64,000 nucleotides of DNA from positions 62,001 through 126,000 of the forward strand of contig CALZUA010000006.1 of NCBI GenBank assembly GCA_945829235.1, given 5' to 3'. Of the stretch, positions 43,269 through 51,946 are shown piece after piece. Under the pieces are notes generated by a model that saw nothing but the letters and a program-made list of their open reading frames with translations, did not search any database and was not told where the DNA came from. Each line of letters opens with the position of its first letter. Position 1 is the stretch's first letter. A program made the translations under genes and the position numbers. Source of the stretch: an uncultured Clostridia bacterium. GTDB taxonomy: Bacteria > Bacillota > Clostridia > Oscillospirales > Ruminococcaceae.

Positions 43269-43733
43269 ATGGAGATTAGACGAGCAACTTTTGACGATAT
43301 TCCGAGAATTACTGACTTGCTTTTGCAGGTACACAAGGTTCACTCGGACAAGCGCCCCGACATCTTTCATCGCGGCTCGAAAAAGTACACCGAGGACGAG
43401 CTTCGCGAGATAATCGCGGACAACGAGCGCCCGATTTTCACGGCGGTGATTGACGGGAAAGTCGAGGGCTACGTGTTTTGCATTTTTCAGCGGCACGACG
43501 ACAACTCGCTCGAGAAATTCACCACGCTTTACATCGATGACCTTTGCGTTGACCAAAACCGCCGCCACGAGCATATCGGCACCGAGCTGTATAAATATGT
43601 GCTAGATTTTGCGCGGGAAAACGCTTGCCACAACGTCACGCTCAACGTCTGGGAGTGCAACGAGAGCGCGATGAAGTTTTACAGCAGTCTGGGACTTTCC
43701 GTGCAGAAAACCACGCTGGAACAGATTTTGTAA
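43269..43733 (+). CDS. GNAT-family N-acetyltransferase
   Basis: A 154-residue GNAT acetyltransferase. It starts MEIRRATFDDIPRITDLL, has the beta-4 IDDLCVDQNRRHEHIGTELYKYVLDFAR segment with the acetyl-CoA loop (R-x-x-x-I-G, residues about 95-110) and the C-terminal LNVWECNESAMKFYSSLGLSVQKTTLE. The substrate is unknown. The ATG at 43269 sits two bases after the duplicated kinase tail, whose GAGGA serves as ribosome site; a longer frame to 43200 lies in that duplicate and is not used. Confidence 0.9.
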   Translation: MEIRRATFDDIPRITDLLLQVHKVHSDKRPDIFHRGSKKYTEDELREIIADNERPIFTAVIDGKVEGYVFCIFQRHDDNSLEKFTTLYIDDLCVDQNRRHEHIGTELYKYVLDFARENACHNVTLNVWECNESAMKFYSSLGLSVQKTTLEQIL

Positions 43734-44076
43734 AGTTCACGAGCATAACTGTCTTGGGTTTAAATTGTTGAAAACCGATGTTTATGTTGAATATCTTGTT
43801 GAAAATTTATTGTGCAAAATAAACAAGTGTAAACGTTTTGATTGAGTAATTATAAGTAAAAAAACTGAAAATGGGAGAATAAATCGTAAAAATTTAAAAT
43901 CTCTGTTGACTAAAAAGAATTTTTTGGATATACTTATATTTGGAAGGCAGAGTTCGACGAAAACGTACGGATGAAAGAGAAAAGTCCGAAAAAACGCCGA
44001 AACGCGTTCCAAAAGCAGAACAAAGGTTATCGAAAGGTTACTGCTGACAAACACGAATTTTTTGGAGGTTATTGTT
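43734..44076. other. Intergenic region before HPr gene
   Basis: An AT-rich gap of 343 bases. It contains the HPr promoter (43906-43934) and a leader of about 140 bases with short imperfect hairpins (for example CGGA/TCCG near 43970-43990). No small gene or terminator with a clear stem was seen after the acetyltransferase. Confidence 0.6.
43906..43934 (+). promoter_or_regulatory. Promoter of HPr gene
   Basis: TTGACT (43906-43911), 17-base spacer, TATACT (43929-43934). Confidence 0.7.
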
Positions 44077-44340
44077 ATGTGCATGAAAGACATTGAAGTA
44101 AAAAATCAGGTTGGTTTACACGCTAGACCTGCTACATTCTTTATCCAGAAGGCAAACGAGTACAAGTCGTCCATCTGGGTTGAAAAGGAAGAGCGCAGAG
44201 TTAACGCAAAGTCCCTGCTCGGCATTTTGTCGCTGGGTATCGTAGGCGGCGCAAAAATCCGTATCATCGCTGACGGTTCCGATGAACAGCTTGCTGTTGA
44301 CGGTCTTGTAAAGCTCGTTGAGAGCGAATTTGCTGAGTAA
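44077..44340 (+). CDS. HPr-family phosphocarrier protein
   Basis: An 87-residue HPr. Active-site His15 is in VGLHARPATFF and the regulatory Ser46 in VNAKSLLGILSLG, so both the PTS phosphotransfer site and the HPr-kinase site are kept; it can serve as CcpA corepressor when Ser46 is phosphorylated. The ATG at 44077 has TTTGGAGG eight bases upstream. It is a single gene with its own terminator, not next to ptsI. This fits the cre-like site found in front of the GGDEF gene. Confidence 0.95.
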   Translation: MCMKDIEVKNQVGLHARPATFFIQKANEYKSSIWVEKEERRVNAKSLLGILSLGIVGGAKIRIIADGSDEQLAVDGLVKLVESEFAE

Positions 44341-44393
44341 TTTCGCTTCACAAAGCCATTTTTTTAGACTGTCGTTCTAATTTAATCAATTTT

Positions 44394-44423
44394 AGGGGCG
44401 GGTTTGTCTGCCCCTATGTTTTT
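44394..44423 (+). terminator. Terminator of HPr gene
   Basis: AGGGGC/GCCCCT stem (44394-44399 with 44410-44415) followed by ATGTTTTT. Confidence 0.8.
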
Positions 44424-44451
44424 GTGAAAACTATCTGAAAATCTCGAAAAA

Positions 44452-44490
44452 GTTACAAAAAGATTACAAAAAGGTTGCAAAATGGTTACA
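44452..44490 (+). promoter_or_regulatory. Four 11-bp-spaced direct repeats, WalR/PhoP-type box
   Basis: GTTACA (44452), ATTACA (44463), GTTGCA (44474) and GTTACA (44485), each exactly 11 bases apart. Read on the minus strand this is TGTAAC-N5-TGCAAC-N5-TGTAAT-N5-TGTAAC, which fits the WalR consensus TGTWAH-N5-TGTWAH with one deviation. The third repeat overlaps the -35 box. OmpR-family regulators such as WalR control wall hydrolases, the class of the next gene. Confidence 0.7.
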
Positions 44491-44503
44491 AATCTGTTAT
44501 AAT
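44475..44503 (+). promoter_or_regulatory. Promoter of M23 peptidase gene
   Basis: TTGCAA (44475-44480), 17-base spacer, TATAAT (44498-44503), overlapping the direct repeats. Confidence 0.75.
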
Positions 44504-44593
44504 AGATAAAATGGGCGCTTGTTCCCGTTTTGTGCAAGATATACAAAAATTGAGGAAAATATTATCCCGAAAAACTGAAAAGGAGGCAGTGGT

Positions 44594-46381
44594 TTGAGTT
44601 TACCAGAGGATAATTCAAATTTGAATTTGGACGAAAACGCCGAAAAATCGGCTGAAAATAAACCCGCGAAAAAGGATTTCAAAACCAAAATCTACGATTT
44701 CATCTCCGATATGGGTGAAATGTTCTTTATGGCGCTGATGAAGCTCGTGACGCTGTTCGTACACGGAATTTTGTACATCATCGCCGCAATTCTCCGTGGC
44801 TTTGACCGCGTAAAAAAGCACCTCGTTAGGTTCTTCAAGAAAGTCTGGAGCGTAATCTCCGCGCCGTTTGTGCGCTACATCAAGGCGTTCAAGGTCGGAA
44901 GCGCCGAGATTTCCCGCGAAAAGCGCGAAAGCGGCTCCAAAGCAAGCTTCGGCGCGTTTATGAGATTTCTCGGCAGAGCGATTTTCGGGAAACGCGGGCT
45001 TGCTGTCACGCTGTTCAACTACGCGCTCCCCGTGGTTTCCTGCATTTTCCTGTTCAACATCATCACTTATGCTACAAACCAGACTTATGCGATTAAGCTC
45101 ACGGTAAACGGAAACTTTGTCGGCTATATCGACGACGAAACCGTTTACTCCGACGCTGAGCAGATGCTTCAGGAGCGTATAAACTACACCGGCGCTTCTA
45201 CGGACGTTGTGACGTTCACGCACACGTTTGAGGTGGATTTGGTGGGCTACGGCTCCACGCTTTCAACCTATCAGGTTACCGACCGTATGCTTCAGTTGCT
45301 GGACAAGCAGATTGAATACGGCTTCGGCGTGTACATCGGCGATGCTTACTACGGCACGCTTTACGACAACAAAAACACCGAGAGCGCGCTCGAGGGCTTG
45401 CTCAACAACTACCGCACGAACAATCACAAGGAAAGCGTTGTTTTTGAGAAGGAAATTCAGTTCGTCCCCGGACTTTACCTGTCCGAGAGCTTTGTGAACG
45501 AGAATTCGCTGATTTCCCTGCTCACGTCCAACCGCACCGTTGCCGCGTATTATACCGCGGTTGAGGGCGACGCGCCCGCTTCAATCGTTTCCAAGACAGG
45601 CTTGAGCTACGACGAGCTTGCCCGCCTGAACCCCGGTTTCAGCGAAAGCACAAGAATTTATGTCGGCGACAAGTTTATGATAACGCAGGACGAGCCTTAT
45701 CTTAACGTAATAATCACCCGTGAGGAACAATACAACGAGGCTATTCCTTATGATACGGAATACATCTCCACAAACAAGCGCTTTAAGGGAGATAATCTGA
45801 TTACCGTACCCGGTGTGAACGGCGAAAGCGCGGTTGTCGCGAACGTTTCCTATATAAACGGCGTTGAGGTTGCGAGAAGCGTGCTTTCGAGAGTAACCCT
45901 GAAAGCGCCCGTAACCCGCGTTATTGCCGAGGGAACAATGGAACGTCCCACAATCGCGGCAAATGCCACGACAACCCAAGCGGGCAAGTTCATCTGGCCG
46001 CTCCCATATGGTTCGGGCACGGCAAGCTACGGTTGGGGCGGTTATCCGGGACACACGGGACAGGATATCTTAGCGCCTTACGGTACGCCGATTTTTGCGG
46101 TGGACAGCGGCGTGGTCACGAGTATTTACTACGAACCGAACGCAAACTATCTCACTTGCAACGGCGGTTACGGAAACCTCGTTGTTATAACGCACGACAA
46201 CGGCTTGCAGACCTACTACGCGCACTGCAGTGCGATTGCCGATATTTATGTCGGTCAACGCGTAACGGCGGGTGAAAATATAGCGTTTGTCGGTTCAACA
46301 GGACGTTCCTACGGCAACCACCTGCACATCGAGGTTCACATCAATGGAAGAAAGGTTGACCCCTCGCCTTATCTGTTTTAA
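44594..46381 (+). CDS. LysM/G5/M23 peptidoglycan endopeptidase
   Basis: A 595-residue wall hydrolase. A charged cytoplasmic N-terminus (1-45) and amphipathic region lead to a membrane anchor near residue 140-160 (LFNYALPVVSCIFLFNIITYA). Outside are a SafA/YabE-like region, a LysM domain (about 315-360: VEGDAPASIVSKTGLSYDELARLNPG), a G5 domain (about 375-455: ITREEQYNEAIPYDTEY) and the LytM/M23 zinc peptidase (about 470-595) with GHTGQDILAPYGTPIFA, the ITHDNGLQTYYAHC stretch and GNHLHIEV. The zinc ligands (H, D, HxH) are all present. It starts at TTG 44594, eight bases after AAGGAGG. It is expected to cut peptide crosslinks in the wall. Confidence 0.93.
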   Translation: MSLPEDNSNLNLDENAEKSAENKPAKKDFKTKIYDFISDMGEMFFMALMKLVTLFVHGILYIIAAILRGFDRVKKHLVRFFKKVWSVISAPFVRYIKAFKVGSAEISREKRESGSKASFGAFMRFLGRAIFGKRGLAVTLFNYALPVVSCIFLFNIITYATNQTYAIKLTVNGNFVGYIDDETVYSDAEQMLQERINYTGASTDVVTFTHTFEVDLVGYGSTLSTYQVTDRMLQLLDKQIEYGFGVYIGDAYYGTLYDNKNTESALEGLLNNYRTNNHKESVVFEKEIQFVPGLYLSESFVNENSLISLLTSNRTVAAYYTAVEGDAPASIVSKTGLSYDELARLNPGFSESTRIYVGDKFMITQDEPYLNVIITREEQYNEAIPYDTEYISTNKRFKGDNLITVPGVNGESAVVANVSYINGVEVARSVLSRVTLKAPVTRVIAEGTMERPTIAANATTTQAGKFIWPLPYGSGTASYGWGGYPGHTGQDILAPYGTPIFAVDSGVVTSIYYEPNANYLTCNGGYGNLVVITHDNGLQTYYAHCSAIADIYVGQRVTAGENIAFVGSTGRSYGNHLHIEVHINGRKVDPSPYLF

Positions 46382-46403
46382 CCAACAGACTTTTGTATAA
46401 TTC

Positions 46404-46439
46404 AACGCGCCGCGCTCTTTTGGAACGCGGCGTGTTTTT
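46404..46439. terminator. Bidirectional terminator
   Basis: CGCCGCG/CGCGGCG stem (46408-46414 with 46426-46432) followed by TGTTTTTG; lies between the convergent M23 and hydrolase genes. Confidence 0.85.
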
Positions 46440-46464
46440 GTGCAATTTTGATAAACAACCATAA

Positions 46465-47442
46465 TTAGTTCTGATAACAAATCTGTTCCTGTTCAAGCAT
46501 AGGAAATACCTTCAGCTCAGCGGAGTCGAGATTTTCCTTGTGCATATCAACCGCACAGATTTGGTGGTTGTTGTAGGTTGTGTAGTAGTAAATCCCGCGC
46601 GCGCAGTCAGCACAGCCGGTGTAAATCGTGATTTCGTACTTGCCGTCCGCAAGCTCACAGCAACCTCTCTGCTGGTCAACAGCGCCGAGAATGTGGAAAA
46701 ACTGCGAAACCTCGTTCTTCGCGTCATCGAGCTTTGAGTTGTTCAGCACGAACGCGGCGCGGACAAATCGCGACTCCGAGGACAAGTCCCCCGGCAACCC
46801 GATTGCACCCATTCCCCTGCTGTAAAGCGAAATCGGCAAATCCGCGCAAAAGCGGTTTTGCGGCTCTTTCGCAGAGAGGTTGACGTAGTTTGCGAGATTT
46901 GTGAGCTGTTGCGGGAACGGCGGGTTGTTCGCCATAACGCCGACAGGGTTGTCGTACACGAAAAAGCCGCTCTCGACACTCTCGACAACAATCGTCCCGC
47001 TCTTGTCCGCGATTATCCAGTGAAGCCGAGCAATCGGCATTTGCTCCGAAAACGCTTCGTTTGTGAGGTTGACTTTCGCGAGAAGCTCCCGAGCTTCGTC
47101 AAGATTTGCACACTTTCCGAGCAGATACGGAATAAACTCAAAGGTTGCAAGGTTGATTTTATCGGAAATTTTGTCGCGATAGACAGCGTTTCCAACGAAA
47201 TTCAGCCCCGCCATCGCAAGCCCCTTTTCGTTCACCGCGTCATAAATCAGCGGAAATCCTCCCGCAACGTGCGCTGTACCAACAAGCGCGTAATGTTTGT
47301 TCAAAGCATCGGTATTGCGGAAATTTATCGGGAAATTCCGCGGCATAACCACAATGCTCTCGCCGTAGGAAAACTCGTAGTCAAGCGTTCTCCCGAAAAA
47401 AAGCCGGTCTTTTTCCGCAAGATAAGCGGCGGCTGTACACAT
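46465..47442 (-). CDS. Choloylglycine hydrolase (bile salt hydrolase/penicillin acylase) family
   Basis: A 325-residue N-terminal-nucleophile hydrolase. The ATG at 47442 gives MCTAA, so removal of Met exposes catalytic Cys2; GGGAGGA precedes it. Other active-site stretches follow bile salt hydrolases: FFGRTLDYEFSYGE (Arg and Asp), DAVNEKGLAMAGLNF (Asn near 80), GVMANNPPFPQQL (Asn near 175) and SSESRFVRAAF (Arg near 228). No signal peptide. The best guess is bile-salt deconjugation, fitting a gut host, but penicillin V acylase or N-acyl-homoserine-lactone acylase activity cannot be excluded. Single gene. Confidence 0.9.
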   Translation of the reverse strand: MCTAAAYLAEKDRLFFGRTLDYEFSYGESIVVMPRNFPINFRNTDALNKHYALVGTAHVAGGFPLIYDAVNEKGLAMAGLNFVGNAVYRDKISDKINLATFEFIPYLLGKCANLDEARELLAKVNLTNEAFSEQMPIARLHWIIADKSGTIVVESVESGFFVYDNPVGVMANNPPFPQQLTNLANYVNLSAKEPQNRFCADLPISLYSRGMGAIGLPGDLSSESRFVRAAFVLNNSKLDDAKNEVSQFFHILGAVDQQRGCCELADGKYEITIYTGCADCARGIYYYTTYNNHQICAVDMHKENLDSAELKVFPMLEQEQICYQN

Positions 47443-47469
47443 AAAAATTCCTCCCAAATGTAAATTTAC

Positions 47470-47504
47470 GAAAAACATCGCTCACGGTAGTTTTACCGCG
47501 AGCA
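47470..47504 (-). terminator. Terminator of membrane EAL gene
   Basis: On the minus strand GCTCGCGGTA/TACCGTGAGC with loop AAAC, followed by GATGTTTTT. Confidence 0.75.
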
Positions 47505-47511
47505 ATGAAAA

Positions 47512-49458
47512 TTATTCGACATTTTGCGCTTCTTTTTGCTGAGAGTCCGTGATGAATTTCACGAAATCGTTCTTGGAAATCGCCTTCGAGAAATAATAGC
47601 CCTGAATGAAATCGCATTTCAGGTTGGAAAACGCATCGAGCATTTCCTTGGTTTCGATACCCTCGACAACAATTTCCATATTCATATCCTTCAGCATTTT
47701 TATGGTATTTTGCAGGAAAATCCACATTTTCGGGTTTTCCTTTTCGTCAACGAAGGATTTGTCCAGCTTCACGATTTTCAGCGGCAACGAAACCACACGT
47801 TTCATATTCGAGTAGCCCGTGCCAAAATCATCGAGCGAGAACTCAATTCCCGCACGCGAGAGCTTGTTCAGGTTGTCGGTCATTACGCGCTGGCTGTAGG
47901 ACGCGGCGGTTTCGGTTATCTCGAGGTTTATGGAGCGCGGCGAAACGTTGTACTCGCGCATTATGTTCAGGATTTTGTCGGCAAGGTCGCCATGCATACA
48001 CTGCGCAACCGACAAATTCACCTCGATGTAATCCAACCCGAGCGCTTTAAACTCATCGCTTGAAACAAACTTGCACACTTCCTCGAAAACAAACTCGCCG
48101 ATTTTGTGGATTGCGCCGCTCTTCTCCGCGGACGTGACAATCAGCTCCGGCGAAATGAAGCCGTGCTCCTCGTCAAACAGTCGCAAAAGTGCTTCCGCGG
48201 ACACAAATCTCCCCTTCTCAACCGAATAAATCGGCTGATAATAAACCTGAAAACTGCGGTTTTCAAGCGCTTTCTCGATGATTTTGTTGATGTTGTTCTT
48301 CACCTCAAAGTCATCGGGGTGATAAATTTCGGGCGCTTGAATAACTCTTCCCGTGTTGGGATTTTTCTCGTGAAAATCCAATCCGAACGCCATCAGCGAT
48401 TTGAAATTATCGATTTCATCGGGACAGCTCGCAATCACAATCATCGGCGAGAGGTTTATGTCGAAACCGTTGTGGCGGATTTTCATTTTCAGCTCGTTGT
48501 TAATCAGCGTGGCAAAGGTTTCGGCAATCGTCCGCTCCTTTTCGTCAAAAACAATCCGAAAACGCCCGCGGTCAAGATAATAGAGCTTTCCCTTGTTTCC
48601 GAGATTTTTGTTCAGCGAACGCATTTTGTCTGCGATGATTTTCCGAACCTCAACGCATTGCTCATAGCCGAGCATTGAGTTAATTGAAGTATAATTCGCG
48701 GTGTTAATCATAACAACGTGCCAGTGCTTGCCGTTCCTGAAGGAATTTTTCGCATCATGACCGTAAGCCGAGTGCTTGTAAAGTCCCGAGTCCGAGTCAA
48801 ACAGCTCCTCGGGGCGCTGGATAACCATACTCACTATAAACAAACTCAGCGCAACCGCAAAGCACTCGAGCAATTGTTCCGGCATCAGAATGTGCAAAAC
48901 CGCCGCAGTCAAGCACAAAATCGCCATTGAGAACAAGCCGATAATCTTGGGTTTCGTGAGCAACCTGCGGTTTATCAGCACAATTATCCCGACCAACAAA
49001 ATGTACAGCGCCACGCAACCGTACAATGAATAAAACAGCGGCCCGTGGGTGTAAATTCCGTTTTCCGTGCTGAAAATCAGTCCCGTGAACGGACTTGATA
49101 CGGTCAGCCCGAAAACCGCCGCATAAGGTGCAATCAGCACAATTTTCAAGGCGGTTTTATTGACAAGCTTATGCCACAAATCCAAAAGACTGATGACAAA
49201 GAACAGGTAAATCACCGACTGCGACGAGTGGAAAACAAGATAAATCAAGTGGGTGACGGTCACCATTCCGACAAAGCTTGTTCCATATGCGTCAAAAAAG
49301 TTCGCCAGAACATCAAACGATGAGCTTGTCAAGCAGGTGAAAATTGACACGAGTAGTATCTTATTCGTTCTGCCTGTTGTCGCTTTTCGGACAACAACGG
49401 AGGACAACAGCAAAATCAATACAACAATCGCGGCAATATCAAAGGAAATATTGCGCAT
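47512..49458 (-). CDS. Membrane EAL-domain c-di-GMP phosphodiesterase
   Basis: A 648-residue protein. The N-terminal 215 residues hold seven predicted membrane helices (7TM sensor-like). Next is a strongly degenerate GGDEF domain (about 240-385) with YYLDRGRFRIVF at the active loop, then an EAL domain (about 395-645) with all key residues: AEALLRL, VNLSVAQCMHGD, LEITETAAS, SLDDFGTGYSNM, KLDKSFV, VEGIETKE and QGYYFSK. Thus an active phosphodiesterase is likely. Start ATG has AAAGGAGGA upstream. It differs from the 35.4-kb EAL protein, being membrane-bound. Confidence 0.92.
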   Translation of the reverse strand: MRNISFDIAAIVVLILLLSSVVVRKATTGRTNKILLVSIFTCLTSSSFDVLANFFDAYGTSFVGMVTVTHLIYLVFHSSQSVIYLFFVISLLDLWHKLVNKTALKIVLIAPYAAVFGLTVSSPFTGLIFSTENGIYTHGPLFYSLYGCVALYILLVGIIVLINRRLLTKPKIIGLFSMAILCLTAAVLHILMPEQLLECFAVALSLFIVSMVIQRPEELFDSDSGLYKHSAYGHDAKNSFRNGKHWHVVMINTANYTSINSMLGYEQCVEVRKIIADKMRSLNKNLGNKGKLYYLDRGRFRIVFDEKERTIAETFATLINNELKMKIRHNGFDINLSPMIVIASCPDEIDNFKSLMAFGLDFHEKNPNTGRVIQAPEIYHPDDFEVKNNINKIIEKALENRSFQVYYQPIYSVEKGRFVSAEALLRLFDEEHGFISPELIVTSAEKSGAIHKIGEFVFEEVCKFVSSDEFKALGLDYIEVNLSVAQCMHGDLADKILNIMREYNVSPRSINLEITETAASYSQRVMTDNLNKLSRAGIEFSLDDFGTGYSNMKRVVSLPLKIVKLDKSFVDEKENPKMWIFLQNTIKMLKDMNMEIVVEGIETKEMLDAFSNLKCDFIQGYYFSKAISKNDFVKFITDSQQKEAQNVE

Positions 49459-49498
49459 ACCGCGTCCTCCTTTCCCAAAGCATTATAATCTATTGTTA

Positions 49499-49527
49499 AT
49501 TATAACAGATTTTAGAAAAAATGTCAA
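49499..49527 (-). promoter_or_regulatory. Perfect promoter of membrane EAL gene
   Basis: Minus strand TTGACA (49527-49522), 17-base spacer, TATAAT (49504-49499). Confidence 0.8.
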
Positions 49528-49567
49528 CTGATTTTGCGCCTTTTGACATATATTTATATAATATTAT

Positions 49568-49600
49568 CGAAAAGCCCCAACAGCGAGCTGTCGGGGCAAT
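49568..49600 (-). terminator. Terminator of second MATE gene
   Basis: GCCCCAACAG/CTGTCGGGGC stem (49574-49583 with 49588-49597) with a four-base loop; the T-tail is on the minus strand. Confidence 0.85.
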
Positions 49601-49605
49601 TTTGA

Positions 49606-50970
49606 CTATTCAACAATGTTGCTTATCCAAAGTCCGCGTTTGACGAGAATAAAACCGATGATTACCTTGATGATATCGGCGGCTTGGACAATTGCGTAAA
49701 TTCCGATGACCGGCAACCCCGAGAACGTGCAGAGCAAAAGCGTGAGCGGGATTGTCACAACCCACGAGAAAACGCTGTCGAACAGGAACGTAACCAGCGT
49801 TTTTCCGCCCGAACGCATCGTGAAATACAGCGCGTTCAGATAGCCCTGAACAGGGAAATACAACGCGGTTATCACGATAAACCACTGCCCGAGGCGCTTG
49901 ATGTCATCGGTTGTGTTGTACAAATTCGGGAAAACGCCCGACAGCGCCACCAGTACCGCCGTGAGCGCAATGCAGATTACCCCCGTGAACGCGGCGAGCT
50001 TCAGCGAGCTTTTCTGCGCTTTTTTGTACTCGGACGCGCCGAGCATTTGCCCGATAACAATTCCAACCGCGTTTCCCATCGCCACAAACACAACGTTGAG
50101 CAAATTGCACAGGTTGTTCGAGATGTTCAACCCCGCGACAATGTCCAGTCCCAGCGTTGAGTAGGTCTGCGTCATCACGGCAATTCCCGCCGACCACAAA
50201 AACTCGTTGAAAAATATCGGCAAGCCTTTTTTGATGATTTTCGCCGTTACATCGCGCGGTACAAGCAGAGTTTTGTACACACCCTGCAAGAAAACGTACT
50301 TTTTGCGCTTCGCAAATGTTACCACGAGAACAATCGTCATTTCGACAAATCTTGCGATAACCGTAGCAATTGCCGCGCCTTTTACACCGAGCATCGGGAA
50401 GCCGAGATTGCCGAAAATCAGCAGATAGTTGAACACAACATCCACGACAACCGACGCTACGCCCGCCATCATCGGCATAAACGTGTCGCCCGTTTCGCGG
50501 AGGCTACTCGCGTAAATCTGCGTTATCACAAACGGCACCATTCCGATTAGCATAACGCTGAGGTACTCCTTCGCAAGCCGCATCGTTTCCACGGGGTCAA
50601 CCTCGCCGCCCTCACCGCGCATATACAGCCCGATAAGCGGCTCTGCGGCAAATATAAACACGCAAAGCCCCGCGACAAGGCAAAATCCGCAAATCCAGTG
50701 CTTTATGCGAAACGTCTGCCGAAAGCCCTCGATGTTTTTCTGCCCGTAGAACTGCGCGGCGTAAATGCCCGGTCCCGAAAGTCCGCCGAAAATCGCCAGA
50801 CTGAACACAAAGAAAAGCTGTCCGATAATCGAAACGGCGGTGACGGCGTTTGTGCCGAGATTTCCCACCATAACGTTGTCTACAAGCCCGACTGCGTTCG
50901 TGATGCCGTTCTGAATCATCATCGGAACGGCGATTTTCAAGGTTTTCTTGTATATCAATTTTTCTTCCAT
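49606..50970 (-). CDS. MATE-family efflux transporter
   Basis: A 454-residue protein with about 12 membrane segments in two halves. It begins KLIYKKTLKIAVPMMIQNGITNAVGLVDNVMVGNLGTNAVTAVS, a pattern like NorM-type MATE proteins, and includes the loop ASSLRETGDTFMPMMAG. It is more similar in style to NorM than the MATE at 23 kb. GGGAGAAAAA precedes the ATG. It is divergent from the yitT-like gene, whose promoter lies close to its 5' end. Substrate unknown. Confidence 0.92.
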   Translation of the reverse strand: MEEKLIYKKTLKIAVPMMIQNGITNAVGLVDNVMVGNLGTNAVTAVSIIGQLFFVFSLAIFGGLSGPGIYAAQFYGQKNIEGFRQTFRIKHWICGFCLVAGLCVFIFAAEPLIGLYMRGEGGEVDPVETMRLAKEYLSVMLIGMVPFVITQIYASSLRETGDTFMPMMAGVASVVVDVVFNYLLIFGNLGFPMLGVKGAAIATVIARFVEMTIVLVVTFAKRKKYVFLQGVYKTLLVPRDVTAKIIKKGLPIFFNEFLWSAGIAVMTQTYSTLGLDIVAGLNISNNLCNLLNVVFVAMGNAVGIVIGQMLGASEYKKAQKSSLKLAAFTGVICIALTAVLVALSGVFPNLYNTTDDIKRLGQWFIVITALYFPVQGYLNALYFTMRSGGKTLVTFLFDSVFSWVVTIPLTLLLCTFSGLPVIGIYAIVQAADIIKVIIGFILVKRGLWISNIVE

Positions 50971-50986
50971 TTTTTCTCCCTTTTCC

Positions 50987-51015
50987 TTGACAATAATTTT
51001 TTGTCGTGTTATAAT
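50987..51015 (+). promoter_or_regulatory. Perfect promoter of yitT-like gene
   Basis: TTGACA (50987-50992), 17-base spacer, TATAAT (51010-51015) with CGTGT before it. Confidence 0.85.
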
Positions 51016-51055
51016 AAATATGTATCTTTAGATTATCTTAACGGAGGAACCGCCT

Positions 51056-51931
51056 ATGAAAAATGTTTTGTCCTCTCTCAAATTCAAGAATTTCGCGCTG
51101 CTGACGCTTGCGGGCATCATAAACGCGTTCGGAATTACGATTTTTCTCTCGCCCGTTAACCTCTACGACAGCGGTATCTCGGGAACGTCAATGCTTATCG
51201 ACCAAATCACTCCCGAATATATCACGCTTTCAATAATGCTGTTGGTGCTGAATATCCCGCTGTTTGCGTTCGGGCTGAAGCGGCAGGGCGGCGTGTTCAC
51301 GGTTTACGCGATTTACGCCGTCACGATTTACTCGGTATCGGCTTGGCTGATAACCGATGTTCTGCCCGTTGACGTAACTTTCGCTTCTCCCCTAGCGGGA
51401 CAGGATTTGCTTCTCTGCGCGCTGTTCGGCGGAGTTATCTCGGGCATCGGAAGCGGTCTGGCAATCCGCGCGGGCGGCGCAATGGACGGAATCGAGGTTA
51501 TGGCGGTAATTTTCGCAAAGCGCATCGGAATAACCGTCGGCACGTTCGTGATGATTTACAACGTCATTTTGTACATACTCTGCGGTGTTATTCTGCAAAA
51601 CTGGATTTTGCCGCTGTATTCGATTGTGACGTATTTCGCGGCGCTGAAAACCATCGATTTTATCGTTGAAGGTATCGACCGCGCAAAGTCCGCGATGATT
51701 ATCACGACAATGCCCGATGAAATCTGCGAGAAGCTCTCCGAGGAATTCGGCACCGGCACAACCAAAATGGACTGCGAGGGCGGTTATCTGAAACAGCCCA
51801 AAACGATAATCTATTTCGTGATAAACCGCTTCCAAATCAGCAGGCTCAAGGATATCGTTCACGGCATCGACCCCGCGGCTTACGTCACGATAACCGATGT
51901 CGCGGACGTTTTCAAGAACAACAATCATTAA
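51056..51931 (+). CDS. YitT-family membrane protein (DUF161 + DUF2179)
   Basis: A 291-residue protein with five or six N-terminal membrane segments (GIINAFGITIFLSPVNLYDSGISGTSMLIDQI, GGVISGIGSGLAIRAGGAMDGIEVMAV) and a soluble C-terminal DUF2179 domain (about 205-290: SAMIITTMPDEICEKLSEEFGTGTTKMDCEGGYLKQPKTIIYFVINRF). Bacillota carry many paralogues; molecular role is unclear, with transport suspected. AACGGAGGA precedes the ATG. The dut gene follows after 15 bases, likely cotranscribed. Confidence 0.92.
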   Translation: MKNVLSSLKFKNFALLTLAGIINAFGITIFLSPVNLYDSGISGTSMLIDQITPEYITLSIMLLVLNIPLFAFGLKRQGGVFTVYAIYAVTIYSVSAWLITDVLPVDVTFASPLAGQDLLLCALFGGVISGIGSGLAIRAGGAMDGIEVMAVIFAKRIGITVGTFVMIYNVILYILCGVILQNWILPLYSIVTYFAALKTIDFIVEGIDRAKSAMIITTMPDEICEKLSEEFGTGTTKMDCEGGYLKQPKTIIYFVINRFQISRLKDIVHGIDPAAYVTITDVADVFKNNNH

Positions 51932-51946
51932 CGAAAGGATTTACTT

